A stretch of DNA of 64,000 nucleotides from Phycisphaerae bacterium RAS1 (GTDB taxonomy: Bacteria > Planctomycetota > Phycisphaerae > UBA1845 > Fen-1342): the NCBI GenBank assembly GCA_007859745.1, contig SMLU01000002.1:364942-428941 (forward strand). Direction: 5' to 3'. The first letter of the stretch is position 1; each line of letters opens with the position of its first letter. Below the pieces are notes generated by a model that searched no databases, was not told where the DNA came from, and worked only from the letters and a program-made list of their open reading frames with translations. Made by a program: the position numbers and the translations under genes. Positions 35,291 through 44,214 of the stretch are shown here, in pieces.

Positions 35291-36799
35291 ATGCCGACGC
35301 CAGCGACAATCTCGGAACTCTCCCGCCACGTGGGTAGCCAAGTCACCCTCTCCGGCTGGCTCTACAACAGCCGCTCCAGCGGCAAGCTCGCCTTCCTGAT
35401 CCTTCGCGACGGCACCGGCCTGTGTCAGTGCGTCCTCGAAAAGACCGACGCCAACCTCGCCATGTTCGAGCAAGCGGCGAAGCTCGGCCAGGAATCCGCG
35501 CTCGAAGTCGACGGCCTCGTCCGCGCCGATGAGCGCGCCGAGGGCGGCCACGAGCTGACCGCTTCCGCCATCCGCGTCGTCCACGCCGCCGAAGGCTACC
35601 CCATCACCCCCAAGCCGCACGGCGTCGATTTCCTGATGCGCCATCGGCATCTCTGGTTCCGCTCGCGCCGCCAGTGGACCATCCTCCGCGTCCGCGCCAC
35701 GCTGGTCGACGCCATCCGCCAGTTCTTCAACAGCCGCGGCTTCACGCTGATCGACACGCCCATCTTCGCCCCCGCCGCCGGCGAAGGGGCGCAGACGCTC
35801 TTCTCCGTCGATTACTTCGGCGAGCCGGTCTACCTGGCCCAGACCGGCCAGCTCTACGTCGAAGCCGCCGCCCTCGCCCTGCGCAAGGTCTACTGCTTCG
35901 GCCCCACGTTCCGCGCCGAAAAAAGCAAGACCCGCCGCCACCTGACCGAATTCTGGATGGTCGAGCCGGAAATCGCCTACGCCGACCTCGACGACGTGAT
36001 CGCCGTCGCCGAAGACTTCATCTGCGAAATCACCCAGCGCGTCCTGCGCGACCACCGCGCCGACCTCGCCTTCCTCGGCCGCGACGTGACCGCGCTGGAG
36101 AAAGTGCAAAAGCCCTTCTACCGCCTCACCTACTCGCAAGCCGCCGAAATCCTCCGCGGCCCGCGCGCCGCCACGATGCTCGAAGAAGACCGTGTGAAAG
36201 CCACCGCCCGCGTGGCCGAGTTGAAGAAGCTGATCGACGAGAAGGAAGCTCAGCGCACCGCCCAGGGCGTCAAAAAGTGGCAGCAGGAAAAGCTCGCCCA
36301 GGAGATCATCGACCACCGCGAAGAGCTTTCCGACCGCGAGGACGACGTCCGCAACATCCCGCGGCACATGGAGCTGGCCGCCGGCTTCGAATGGGGCGGC
36401 GACCTCGGCGGCTCCGACGAGACCATCATCGCCCGCCTGCACGACCGCCCCTGCTTCGTCACGCACTACCCGCGCGACTGCAAGGCGTTCTACATGAAAC
36501 GCAACGACGCCGACCCGCGCGTCGTCAACAACTTCGACCTGCTCGCCCCCGAAGGCTACGGCGAAATCATCGGCGGCTCGCAGCGCGAGGAAATCCTCGA
36601 GCGCCTCGTCGAGCGCCTGCACGAGGAAAAGCTGCGGCAGGAAGACTACGAGTGGTACCTCGACCTCCGCCGCTACGGCTCCGTCCCCCACGGCGGCTTC
36701 GGCCTGGGCGTGGAGCGCACGCTGGCCTGGCTGTGCGGGCTGAAGCACATCCGCGAGACGATTCCGTATGCGCGGATGATGGGGCGGTTTTATCCGTAG
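35291..36799 (+). CDS. asnS: Asparagine-tRNA ligase
   Basis: 502 aa. The N-terminal OB-fold (VTLSGWLYNSRSSGKLAFL) binds the anticodon. The class II core has LWFRSRRQWTILRVR, motif 2 FRAEKSKTRRHLTEFWMVEPE and motif 3 GGFGLGVERTLAWLCG. It charges tRNA-Asn in the cytoplasm. A highly charged coiled-coil-like insertion (RVAELKKLIDEKEAQRTAQG and following, residues about 300-360) separates parts of the core and makes the protein longer than the usual 430-465 aa. GGAAGG lies seven bases before the ATG. The last 49 bp of the gene occur again at 37805-37853. Confidence 0.92.
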   Translation: MPTPATISELSRHVGSQVTLSGWLYNSRSSGKLAFLILRDGTGLCQCVLEKTDANLAMFEQAAKLGQESALEVDGLVRADERAEGGHELTASAIRVVHAAEGYPITPKPHGVDFLMRHRHLWFRSRRQWTILRVRATLVDAIRQFFNSRGFTLIDTPIFAPAAGEGAQTLFSVDYFGEPVYLAQTGQLYVEAAALALRKVYCFGPTFRAEKSKTRRHLTEFWMVEPEIAYADLDDVIAVAEDFICEITQRVLRDHRADLAFLGRDVTALEKVQKPFYRLTYSQAAEILRGPRAATMLEEDRVKATARVAELKKLIDEKEAQRTAQGVKKWQQEKLAQEIIDHREELSDREDDVRNIPRHMELAAGFEWGGDLGGSDETIIARLHDRPCFVTHYPRDCKAFYMKRNDADPRVVNNFDLLAPEGYGEIIGGSQREEILERLVERLHEEKLRQEDYEWYLDLRRYGSVPHGGFGLGVERTLAWLCGLKHIRETIPYARMMGRFYP

Positions 36800-36881
36800 A
36801 CCGCCGTCGGGCCGGGGAGTGCAAGCCTCTGGTTTGCACCACGTATCTGCGTGCGTCGAATCATCGAGAAATAGCCGGGTG

Positions 36882-36951
36882 GGACGGGCGTCTCGCCCGT
36901 CTTGCTTTCGCCGTAAGTCGCCACTCCGGTGCGAGAATCCCTTCTCGCACC
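36882..36951. repeat. Two hairpins between asnS and the UPF0175 gene
   Basis: GGACGGGCG with loop TCT (36882-36901, distal arm slightly short) is followed by GGTGCGAGAA-TCCC-TTCTCGCACC (36928-36951). A partial copy of the GCTCGCGGCC..GGCGAGCATG hairpin follows at about 36966-36998. Confidence 0.75.
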
Positions 36952-37122
36952 CCATCATCGGCGGTGTCGCGCGCTCGCGGCCGCTGGCGAGCATGCCGGT
37001 TTGCCGCCAACGCCGCGATTCGCGAATACCAGCTTGGTAAACGGCTCCGAATGTGCTAATAATCTGTTTGAAGAGGATTGAGCGTCTCTGACGCCCGATA
37101 CGCTCCGGAACTGGACGAATCG

Positions 37123-37395
37123 ATGTCAATCAAGGTCGATATTCCCGCACGCGTCGAGAGCATCCTGCGAGCCGAGTGGGGCGACCTGTCTCAGGCCGCC
37201 AAGGAAGCCCTGGCGATCGAGAGCTATCGCGCCGGGAAAATCAGCATCGGGTTCCTGGCCGAAATGCTCGCAATGGGCGTCATCGAAGCCGACGCGTGGC
37301 TTGCCCGCCGGGGCGTGCCGCTCAACTACTCGGCTGAAGACCTCGAAGCGGATCGGCGCGATTTGCGCGAGCTGTTTCCCGAAGCGTCGGCTTGA
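37123..37395 (+). CDS. UPF0175-family small protein (antitoxin-like)
   Basis: 90 aa from ATG 37123; a TTG at 37078 would add 15 residues. The sequence SQAAKEALAIESYRAGKISIGFLAEMLAMG, followed by DAWLARRGVPLNYSAEDLEADR, is the UPF0175 pattern: a helix-turn-helix-like start and an acidic C-terminal tail (RDLRELFPE). Such proteins are thought to be antitoxins or regulators paired with PIN-domain nucleases (DUF3368). No PIN gene lies downstream: after 28 bases only repeats follow. It may therefore be an orphan, or control something in trans. It lies between asnS and the copied asnS tail. Confidence 0.7.
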   Translation: MSIKVDIPARVESILRAEWGDLSQAAKEALAIESYRAGKISIGFLAEMLAMGVIEADAWLARRGVPLNYSAEDLEADRRDLRELFPEASA

Positions 37396-37423
37396 CCACC
37401 GTCCCTGGCTCCTTTGAGTCGGG

Positions 37424-37800
37424 GAGCATCGGCGTCCCGCCGGTGCGCGCCACGAAGCCGCCCACGCCGCCGGAAACGAGCGCCGCGTAGCCGCGTCGAT
37501 CGGGTCATCGGCATGTGTATCGCGCTCGCAGCCTCCGGCGAGCATGTCGGTTTGCACGGTCAGAAGGATGAGTTCGGCGAAGCGCATGGCTGCCAAAGGC
37601 CGCAGCCATGCCACCCGCCGGATTGAGATCGGGCGCAGCCGCATCGGCCGGGTCATCGGGGTGTGGCATGCTCGCGGCTTTTGGCGAGCATGGCGGCTTG
37701 CATGGTCAGAAGGTTGAGTCCGGCGAGTGCATGGCTGCCAAAGGCCGCAGCCATACCACCCACCCGCGTGATGACGCACATGACGATGCACCCGGCCCAC
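37424..37800. repeat. Tandem two-hairpin elements (about 150-bp unit)
   Basis: A GCATCGGCG-TCC hairpin (37424-37447) is followed by two related units, about 37491-37640 and 37641-37780. Each has GGGTCATCGG, a GCATGCTCGC-type hairpin, TTGCACGGTCAGAAGGATGA or a variant, and a CATGGCTGCC-x4-GGCCGCAGCCATG hairpin. The outer boundaries, GTGGCATG and CATACCAC/CATGCCAC, are themselves inverted. A third copy lies at 15094-15193. No coding potential is seen. Confidence 0.75.
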
Positions 37801-37804
37801 CCGG

Positions 37805-37853
37805 CCGCGAGACGATTCCGTATGCGCGGATGATGGGGAGGTTTTATCCGTAG
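37805..37853 (+). pseudogene. Duplicated 3' end of asnS (49 bp)
   Basis: Positions 37805-37853 repeat the last 49 bases of asnS (36751-36799) with one mismatch and include the same stop codon. It is too short to encode anything and is separated from asnS by the UPF0175 gene and repeats. Confidence 0.9.
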
Positions 37854-38052
37854 GTCGGGGCATCGACCGGACAACTCGATCCCGAACGCACCAAGCGGTA
37901 CCCGGTTACCCGCCTTTCATGGAAAAAGGCGGAATTATAATTGCGAGCCGTCCCTGAACCGTTATGGTTCCGTTTGGTACTTCGACCGTCCTGCTGGCCT
38001 GCGAGGGTCCGCGGCAGCTTTGAACGGACGGGTACCGTTGGGGAGATTACCG

Positions 38053-41049
38053 ATGAAGCCCGCCGTCCAAGTCGCCACAGTCGGCCTGATGCTCATTTCG
38101 TGTGCCGCGCTGGTCTTGTCAATTGGGGGATGCCCACCGTCAAGCCCGGCTCCCGGCGTGCCCGACACAGAACAACCCACGGACACGCAGAACGACGGAA
38201 GAACAACGACAACCGGCGACACGCCTAACCCACCGCGCGACGAGAATGACAACGGAGTCGGCGATGCCAACGGCAACGAGAATGCCGGCGGGGGCAACGC
38301 CAACGACAACACAGGGGGAGGCGAAAACGACAACAACAACACTAACGATAACGAGAACACGGCGCCACGGGTGACGGTCATCGCAGATAATCCGGCGCCT
38401 GACGCCGATGGGCGCATCATCCTATCGCTCGGAATGTTGCCGTCCGGGCAAGCCGCGCCGCAAGCCGGATCGGGACTTATCACCGGAAGTGGCCTGCATG
38501 TGTACAAGATCGAAAACGTCCAGAACATGCCTGACGGATCCTTGCAGGTCGCGACCTCCCCTGGCCGTCTGGCTCAGTTTGGCGTTGCGGGCGAATTCCG
38601 ATTCACTGACCCGCCAAACCAGGCGCGGCTCCGAAAGGGGAGCGCGACTGAGCTTTCCGCAAGCGCCAACCCGCAAATCCTCCATGTTTCGACTTCGTTT
38701 ACCGAGTCGATCGATCTCACCGACGACGGGAGTGCTTTCGCAACCGTCAACGGTTCCTTCCAGTTAGACGGTGAGTTTCACCTGGCCTTCGATCTGGGCC
38801 TCGGCGGCTTGAGGACGTTCTCGTCCTCGATTACCGGCGATGCGACGCTCACTTTGGACGCGTCGGTCGAGGCGCAGATTGGCGCCGACATTTCGCGTGA
38901 ACGGCCAGTAACAGCGCCCATCAGGACTTACTATTCTGGCCTAATCGGCGTTCCCCCGTTCGTTGTCCCAATCGTAGTCGAGGTAACCTCGCAGCTCTTT
39001 GTCGGCATTGAGGGCGACCTCGATGCTGGTGGTTCACTCTCGACGGGAGTCAACTCGAACGCCGCTGTAGCGGTGGGCGCGGGCTACGATTCGGCCCAGC
39101 CCGTTAGTAGCCGGTGGTTTCCGATCCGCTCTCAGAATTTCGAATGGGGTTATGACGAGCCGACCATTTGCTTCGACGGGAATGCCTCGCTACGGTTCTA
39201 CGTGCGCCCGCACTTCGAAGTGCAACTGTACAGCGCACTTGGGCCTACGTTCGACATTGAGCCCTACGCTCGGATGGATGCGTCGCTCCGAGGCTGCCTG
39301 GGCGACCCGTCCGTTCAATACGACGCTGCGTTGATAGTTGGCGCTGTTGGGTATGCCAAGATCAAGGCGGACGTTCTTGACCTTTTTGTCGTTGAATCGC
39401 CCAGGTTTGAGGTCTTCGTCGTGTCCCGGGATCTGCGGACGTGGCGAAACGAACCGCCCGTGCAGCGTTACACATTGACGCTGTCGCGCAGTCCTTCAAA
39501 CGGGGGTTCGATCACCGCCGACCCGGCGCCCACGAACGGGACGTATGCGGCCGGCACGGTCGTTCAACTGACGGCCAATCCGGCATCCGGTTATCAGTTT
39601 AGTTCTTGGAGCGGCGACGCTTCGGGGTCGGGCAACCCCACCTCTGTGACAATGAGCGGCAACCGCAGCGTGACGGCTACTTTCACGGTGACGCCTCCGC
39701 AACGTTACACATTGACGCTGCCGCGCAGTCCTTCAAACGGGGGTTCGATCACCGCCGACCCGGCGCCCACGAACGGGACGTATGCGGCCGGCACGGTCGT
39801 TCAACTGACGGCCAATCCGGCATCCGGTTATCAGTTTAGTTCTTGGAGCGGCGACGCTTCGGGGTCGGGCAACCCCACCTCTGTGACAATGAGCGGCAAC
39901 CGCAGCGTGACGGCTACTTTCACGGTGACGCCTCCGCAACGTTACACATTGACGCTGCCGCGCAGTCCTTCAAACGGGGGTTCGATCACCGCCGACCCGG
40001 CGCCCACGAACGGGACGTATGCGGCCGGCACGGTCGTTCAACTGACGGCCAATCCGGCATCCGGTTATCAGTTTAGTTCTTGGAGCGGCGACGCTTCGGG
40101 ATCGGGCAACCCCACCTCTGTGACAATGAGCGGCAACCGCAGCGTGACGGCTAATTTCACGGTGACGCCTGCAAACGACAATTGCGCGAATGCCACCAAC
40201 GCAGGTGCGGGCAATCTGAGTTTCTCCGGAACGAATGTCGCAGCCACGACGGATGGCTCGTCCTCTTGCGGCGGCAGCCTGGATGTCTGGTGGCGCTACA
40301 TGCCCACAACGTCCGGGACAGCGACGATCGATACGAATGGCAGCAGCTTCGATACGATCTTGAGCGTTTACGCGGGTTGTGGCGGAAGTCAGGTTGCCTG
40401 TGATGATGATGGGGGAGACTCGACCCAGTCCCGAGTCCAGTTTTGCGTCACGTCCGGAACAACCTATTCCATCCGCGTCGCAGGATTCAATGGCGCAACG
40501 GGGACAATCGGGCTGAACATTGACAGCCCATCTGATAGTCCATCAGTGATCTTCCAAGAGGGTTTTGAAGGCGCATTCCCTGGGCCTTGGAGCGTCGGAA
40601 ACAACAATTCGAACACTGTAGCAAAGTGGGGCGACAACCGTGCGGCAGATTATTCAGGCAGTTGGAGCGCCTTTTGCGCAGACAACGGCGACAATCTGCG
40701 GACGACATATGACCACAACTTGAATACGTACATGCAGCGGCGAAACGTCTCGCTGGCAGGTTACTGTAGCGCAACGCTCACGTTCAAGTATTGGATGAAT
40801 ATCGAGAACGAATCATCCTGCGACTTTGACAGTTTTCAGGTCAATATTCGCAGCCAATCAGGATCATGGTCCAATCTTTTGACCATCTGCGGTAGTAGTT
40901 CCGGCTGGCAGACGAGGACGCTGAATCTGGACCAGTATGCTGGGCAGACGGGGCTCATCGTCGGGTTCGATTTCGTCAGTGACGATAGCGTAGTTCCGGA
41001 CGGAGCGGCGGGCGTGTGGATCGATGATGTCTCCCTGACTGCCAGGTAG
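38053..41049 (+). CDS. Large lipoprotein with triplicated InlB_B-like repeat and C-terminal binding modules
   Basis: 998 aa from ATG 38053 (GGAG upstream). Lipobox LSIGGC, then an Asn/Asp/Gly-rich linker (DNENTAP...NDNENT). A unique beta domain covers about residues 110-465. Next come three 79-aa modules (RYTLTLxRSPSNGGSITADP ... GNRSVTATFTVTPP) of the InlB_B/Big-repeat type. Then a pre-peptidase-like domain (ANDNCANATNAG ... WWRYMPTTSGTATIDT), and a C-terminal jelly-roll/MAM-like domain (EGFEGAFPGPWSV ... GVWIDDVSL). It is exported, anchored, and probably binds ligands at the cell surface. No catalytic motif. The triplicated segment is almost identical at DNA level. Confidence 0.82.
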   Translation: MKPAVQVATVGLMLISCAALVLSIGGCPPSSPAPGVPDTEQPTDTQNDGRTTTTGDTPNPPRDENDNGVGDANGNENAGGGNANDNTGGGENDNNNTNDNENTAPRVTVIADNPAPDADGRIILSLGMLPSGQAAPQAGSGLITGSGLHVYKIENVQNMPDGSLQVATSPGRLAQFGVAGEFRFTDPPNQARLRKGSATELSASANPQILHVSTSFTESIDLTDDGSAFATVNGSFQLDGEFHLAFDLGLGGLRTFSSSITGDATLTLDASVEAQIGADISRERPVTAPIRTYYSGLIGVPPFVVPIVVEVTSQLFVGIEGDLDAGGSLSTGVNSNAAVAVGAGYDSAQPVSSRWFPIRSQNFEWGYDEPTICFDGNASLRFYVRPHFEVQLYSALGPTFDIEPYARMDASLRGCLGDPSVQYDAALIVGAVGYAKIKADVLDLFVVESPRFEVFVVSRDLRTWRNEPPVQRYTLTLSRSPSNGGSITADPAPTNGTYAAGTVVQLTANPASGYQFSSWSGDASGSGNPTSVTMSGNRSVTATFTVTPPQRYTLTLPRSPSNGGSITADPAPTNGTYAAGTVVQLTANPASGYQFSSWSGDASGSGNPTSVTMSGNRSVTATFTVTPPQRYTLTLPRSPSNGGSITADPAPTNGTYAAGTVVQLTANPASGYQFSSWSGDASGSGNPTSVTMSGNRSVTANFTVTPANDNCANATNAGAGNLSFSGTNVAATTDGSSSCGGSLDVWWRYMPTTSGTATIDTNGSSFDTILSVYAGCGGSQVACDDDGGDSTQSRVQFCVTSGTTYSIRVAGFNGATGTIGLNIDSPSDSPSVIFQEGFEGAFPGPWSVGNNNSNTVAKWGDNRAADYSGSWSAFCADNGDNLRTTYDHNLNTYMQRRNVSLAGYCSATLTFKYWMNIENESSCDFDSFQVNIRSQSGSWSNLLTICGSSSGWQTRTLNLDQYAGQTGLIVGFDFVSDDSVVPDGAAGVWIDDVSLTAR
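39463..40173 (+). repeat. Three near-identical 237-bp in-gene repeats
   Basis: Copies start at 39463, 39700 and 39937, exactly 237 bp (79 codons) apart, with only a few base differences overall, for example TCGCGCAGT versus CCGCGCAGT and GGGGTCG versus GGATCG. The near-absence of synonymous change points to recent duplication or gene conversion. Confidence 0.95.
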
Positions 41050-41057
41050 AGCGAGCT

Positions 41058-41178
41058 GGTGCGAGAATCCCTTCTCGCACCCCGTACGCGGGAATCCCTT
41101 CCCGCGGCCCGCCAGGTCAATGCCCGTCTCACTGGAAGGGACTCCGCCCGCCGTGGTGCGAGATAGGAATCTCGCACC
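41058..41178. repeat. Three palindromes after the lipoprotein gene
   Basis: GGTGCGAGAA-TCCC-TTCTCGCACC (41058-41081), CGCGGGAA-TCCC-TTCCCGCG (41087-41106) and GGTGCGAGAT-AGGA-ATCTCGCACC (41155-41178). The third is the second family in reverse orientation, with a GGA loop. From 41179 to 41457 there is no gene; a GGTGCGCAA-containing block echoes 14930-14945. Confidence 0.8.
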
Positions 41179-41457
41179 AGCCCGCCCTTGCTTTCCTACT
41201 ATCTCTAGCTACCCTCCCCCAGAGCGCACCGTCCGCGCACCAGGGGGGTCAACATGCTCAATCTCGACGCAGAACCACCCGCAACGTCGCATAATATCCT
41301 CGCGCTCGCTCCGCCCGCCGAAGGTGCGCAACCAGACCCCGCGCCCCTGCGCACCTTGAAAACCCCCTCCCGTCCCAAAAATTCTCGCCCCAACGCCAAA
41401 AAAGTCTGGCTATCGCCGCCGCAAGACCGGTATCATTCGGGGGAGAGGAGAGAGAGT

Positions 41458-42240
41458 ATGCGCCGTTTCCTTACTTCCGCGTTATTGTCTTCTATTGGTT
41501 CCGCCGCCTCCGTCGCCATGGCCGGCCGCATGATTGCGGTCGATAGCAGCCGGGCGCTTTACGAGGTGGACATCAACACCGGCGCCAAAACGCTGATCGC
41601 CACGGTCAGCTCCAACGCCGGCACCACCGGCGGTCTGGCCTATGACGCCTTCAGCGACACCGTCTACCTCACCTCCACCAGCAACGACTCGCTCTACCGG
41701 CTGGACATCACCACCGGCACCGCGACGCTGGTCGGGGCCTACGGCGACGCCGCCGTCGTCATGCACGGCCTGGAGTGGGACAGCAGCACCAGCACGCTGT
41801 ATTCCGCCTCGTCGCACAACAACGGCCTCTACAGCGTCAACACGCTGACCGGCGCGGCGACGCTGATCGGCACGTCCGGGCTGACGTCCTTCACGAACCT
41901 GGGCTACAACTCCGCCACGGACACCATGTACGCCACCAACAGCGGGGCGGACAGCTTCTACCAGATCAACCGCGCCAACGGCGCCGTGACGCTGATCGGG
42001 CCGCTGGTCAACTCGACCAACCCGAACGGCATGGCGTACAACTCGGATGATCAGAAGCTGTACATGGTCGACAACACGACGGACAACTTCTACACCATCA
42101 ACATGGCGACGGGGGTTGCCAGCGTCGTGGGTCCGATGGGCAGCGGAAACCTGCTCGGGTTGGTTTACATCCCCGAGCCTGCCACAGCGTCTGCCCTGGC
42201 CGTCGGCGCTCTGCTGCTGGCCGCTCGCCGACGCAGCTAG
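41458..42240 (+). CDS. Secreted propeller-like protein with PEP-CTERM signal
   Basis: 260 aa from ATG 41458 (GGAGAGGAG upstream). Signal peptide MRRFLTSALLSSIGSAASVAMA. Repeats of about 40 residues with LYxxDxxTGxxTLIG and Asn/Gly turns suggest a small beta-propeller (YncE/DUF4394-like). The C-terminus is IPEPATASALAVGALLLAARRRS: PEP motif, membrane helix, Arg cluster. This is the PEP-CTERM sorting signal, normally processed by an exosortase at the inner membrane. No exosortase gene is in the window. It is probably extracellular-matrix or cell-surface material. The upstream region is repeat-rich. Confidence 0.85.
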   Translation: MRRFLTSALLSSIGSAASVAMAGRMIAVDSSRALYEVDINTGAKTLIATVSSNAGTTGGLAYDAFSDTVYLTSTSNDSLYRLDITTGTATLVGAYGDAAVVMHGLEWDSSTSTLYSASSHNNGLYSVNTLTGAATLIGTSGLTSFTNLGYNSATDTMYATNSGADSFYQINRANGAVTLIGPLVNSTNPNGMAYNSDDQKLYMVDNTTDNFYTINMATGVASVVGPMGSGNLLGLVYIPEPATASALAVGALLLAARRRS

Positions 42241-42270
42241 GCCAAGCTCAAGGATGGTGTCATCATGGGT

Positions 42271-42322
42271 GGGACGGGCGTCTCGCCCGTCCCGCGGAAC
42301 GGGCGAGACGCCCGTCCCACCC
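42271..42322. repeat. TCT-loop palindrome pair after PEP-CTERM gene
   Basis: GGGACGGGCG-TCT-CGCCCGTCCC (42271-42293), then an inverted partial copy containing GGGCG-AGA-CGCCC to 42322. It lies between convergent genes. Confidence 0.75.
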
Positions 42323-42364
42323 GGCCGCGTCCGGCGTCAGGTTTCCCGCCCCTTCCCCTGCTCC

Positions 42365-43582
42365 TCACTCGACCTTTGTCACCTCCACCCCGATGACGTT
42401 CGGATGCCCCGTCCGAATGCTGTTGATCACCGCGTCGCTGGGCCGCCCGCCGAGGCGGATATGCGCGCAAGCAGCCTTGCCGCCGTCGTAGATGACGTGG
42501 TCAACCTCCTCCACGTTGATCCCGGCCACCGCGATGTGATTGAACACGTGCGCCAACCCGCCGGGCTTGTTCACCAGCCGCACCACGAGCAGGTGTGACG
42601 CGGGCGCCGCCGACAGGTTCACGCAGTTCCGTACTTTGCCGCTGTTCTTGTACTCGGTGACGATTTTCACGACTTCATGAGCAACCGCGAGCTGCGCCTG
42701 CTCGGTGGAAGCCCCGATGTGATGGGTCACGTACAGATTCGGTACGTCCGCCAGCGGCGTCGTCACCTCGCCGCTGCCGCCGGCCGGCTCGCCGGCGAAC
42801 ACGTCCAGCGCCGCCCCGCGCAGCCGCCCCTCGCGCAGCGCGACTGCCAGCGCCGCCTCGTCCACGACGCCGGCGCGGCTCGTGTTAATCAGCAGCGCCG
42901 TCGGTTTCATCATCCGCAGCGCCTTGTCGTCGATCAGGCTCTTCGTATCGTCTCCGCCGGGTACGTGAATGGTGATCGCGTCCGACTCGCGCAACAGCTC
43001 GCTGATCTCCGTGCGACGGCAATTCGCGAAATCCGCCAGCCGCCGCGAGCGGCCCAGGTGCGAGTAGAGCACCGTCATCTCGAACGCCGACGCGCGGCGG
43101 GCGACCTCGGTGCCGATCCGGCCTGCGCCGATGATGCCCAGCGTGCGGCCCTTCAGCCCGCGGCCCGCGGCGCCGTAGGCCGCCTTGTTCCACCTGCCGC
43201 TGCGGATGTCGATCACGTTGTCGGGAATGCGGCGATCGAGCGCGACGAGCAGGCCCATCGTCAACTCGGCGACGGCCTCGGCGTTTTGCCCCGGGCAATT
43301 CGTCACGAAGATGCCGCGCTCCGAGGCGGCCTTCAGGTCGATCGTGTCGTAGCCCGAGCCGGCGCGGATGATCATCCGCATGTGTTTGCCGGCCGACATG
43401 ACGTCGCCGCCGACCTTGGTCGAGCGGACGATCAAAACGTTTGGATCCAGCTCGGCGACGCGGGCCAGGAGCGCCGGCCCCTTCTTGTCCGGCTCCACGT
43501 GCACTTCGCTCGCCAGCCGACGCAGCTCATCCACGCCCTGGGCTTCGAACTTGTCCGCAATCAGGATTTTCAACGCTCGCAC
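42365..43582 (-). CDS. serA: D-3-phosphoglycerate dehydrogenase
   Basis: 405 aa from GTG 43582. The reading frame stays open to a TTG at 43609; neither start has a clear ribosome-binding site. NAD-binding motif GIIGAGRIGTEVARRA. Catalytic Arg lies in IIRAGSGYDTID, Glu in ALDVFAGEP and His in YVTHHIGASTEQAQ. The C-terminal ~75 residues form an ACT regulatory domain (LVVRLVNKPGGLAHVFNHIA), so serine feedback control is likely. It converts 3-phosphoglycerate to 3-phosphohydroxypyruvate, the first step of serine synthesis. It is monocistronic, with a small membrane protein gene 56 bases upstream on the same strand. Confidence 0.88.
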   Translation of the reverse strand: MRALKILIADKFEAQGVDELRRLASEVHVEPDKKGPALLARVAELDPNVLIVRSTKVGGDVMSAGKHMRMIIRAGSGYDTIDLKAASERGIFVTNCPGQNAEAVAELTMGLLVALDRRIPDNVIDIRSGRWNKAAYGAAGRGLKGRTLGIIGAGRIGTEVARRASAFEMTVLYSHLGRSRRLADFANCRRTEISELLRESDAITIHVPGGDDTKSLIDDKALRMMKPTALLINTSRAGVVDEAALAVALREGRLRGAALDVFAGEPAGGSGEVTTPLADVPNLYVTHHIGASTEQAQLAVAHEVVKIVTEYKNSGKVRNCVNLSAAPASHLLVVRLVNKPGGLAHVFNHIAVAGINVEEVDHVIYDGGKAACAHIRLGGRPSDAVINSIRTGHPNVIGVEVTKVE

Positions 43583-43638
43583 TCCGACGGCAGAAACCCG
43601 GCGGCGCAAGGTCCATCCCGCGCCACGTCGCGGTGGAA

Positions 43639-44127
43639 TTATACGGCGGGAAACAGCTTAGCGAAGTAGCGAAGCACGGCCCCCAGCGCGACGATTCCCA
43701 GTAGCAGCGCCGTCATCCAGCGCAGCCAGAAGCCGGCCGCCGCGCGGTACTTGTCGCCCTTGCTTCCCGGTAGCGTGAGCACGGTCGCGGCGTGGAAGAA
43801 CGCCAAAGCCAGGAGGATCTTCGCGCCCAGCAGGCCGTGGTAAGCGCCCTTGCTCGCGTGCGTCTTGTACTCGGGGATGCGATACACGACGTACGTGACC
43901 AGCCCAGTGACCAGAAGCAGGGCCATCAGTAGATACACGATCGGTCGCCAGCGATTCACAACCCACGCCCGGAACTCGCCGCGCTGCGTCTCCGGGATCG
44001 CCGACAAGCTCGGATGCACCGCCAGAAGCTGAAAAACAACCGCCCCGCCGGCGGCGATGGCGGCGAGGATATGGACGAGGCGAATGAGGATCGGAGCCAC
44101 GACACTGAGATCAATCGCTGCGAGCAC
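43639..44127 (-). CDS. Four-helix membrane protein (DUF2269/CopD-like)
   Basis: 162 aa from GTG 44127, chosen because GGAGG lies five bases upstream; a TTG at 44154 is an alternative. Four membrane helices lie at about residues 5-30 (IRLVHILAAIAAGGAVVFQLL), 60-85, 95-115 and 135-155. The first helix has His in IRLVHILAA, typical of haem- or copper-associated DUF2269/CopD-like proteins. Function unknown. It lies just upstream of serA on the same strand; co-transcription is possible but a functional link is not apparent. Confidence 0.65.
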   Translation of the reverse strand: MLAAIDLSVVAPILIRLVHILAAIAAGGAVVFQLLAVHPSLSAIPETQRGEFRAWVVNRWRPIVYLLMALLLVTGLVTYVVYRIPEYKTHASKGAYHGLLGAKILLALAFFHAATVLTLPGSKGDKYRAAAGFWLRWMTALLLGIVALGAVLRYFAKLFPAV

Positions 44128-44214
44128 GGACACCTCCACGTTGGAATTCGGCAAAGGAGTATAGCGGCTGCATCAGGCGTGGCGTGGACGATTGAGCTTG
44201 CGAACACCTCGTTG

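Noticed and set aside
34979-37129. 716-codon minus-strand reading frame over asnS
   Set aside because: Antisense shadow of asnS and repeats; no domain or start signal.
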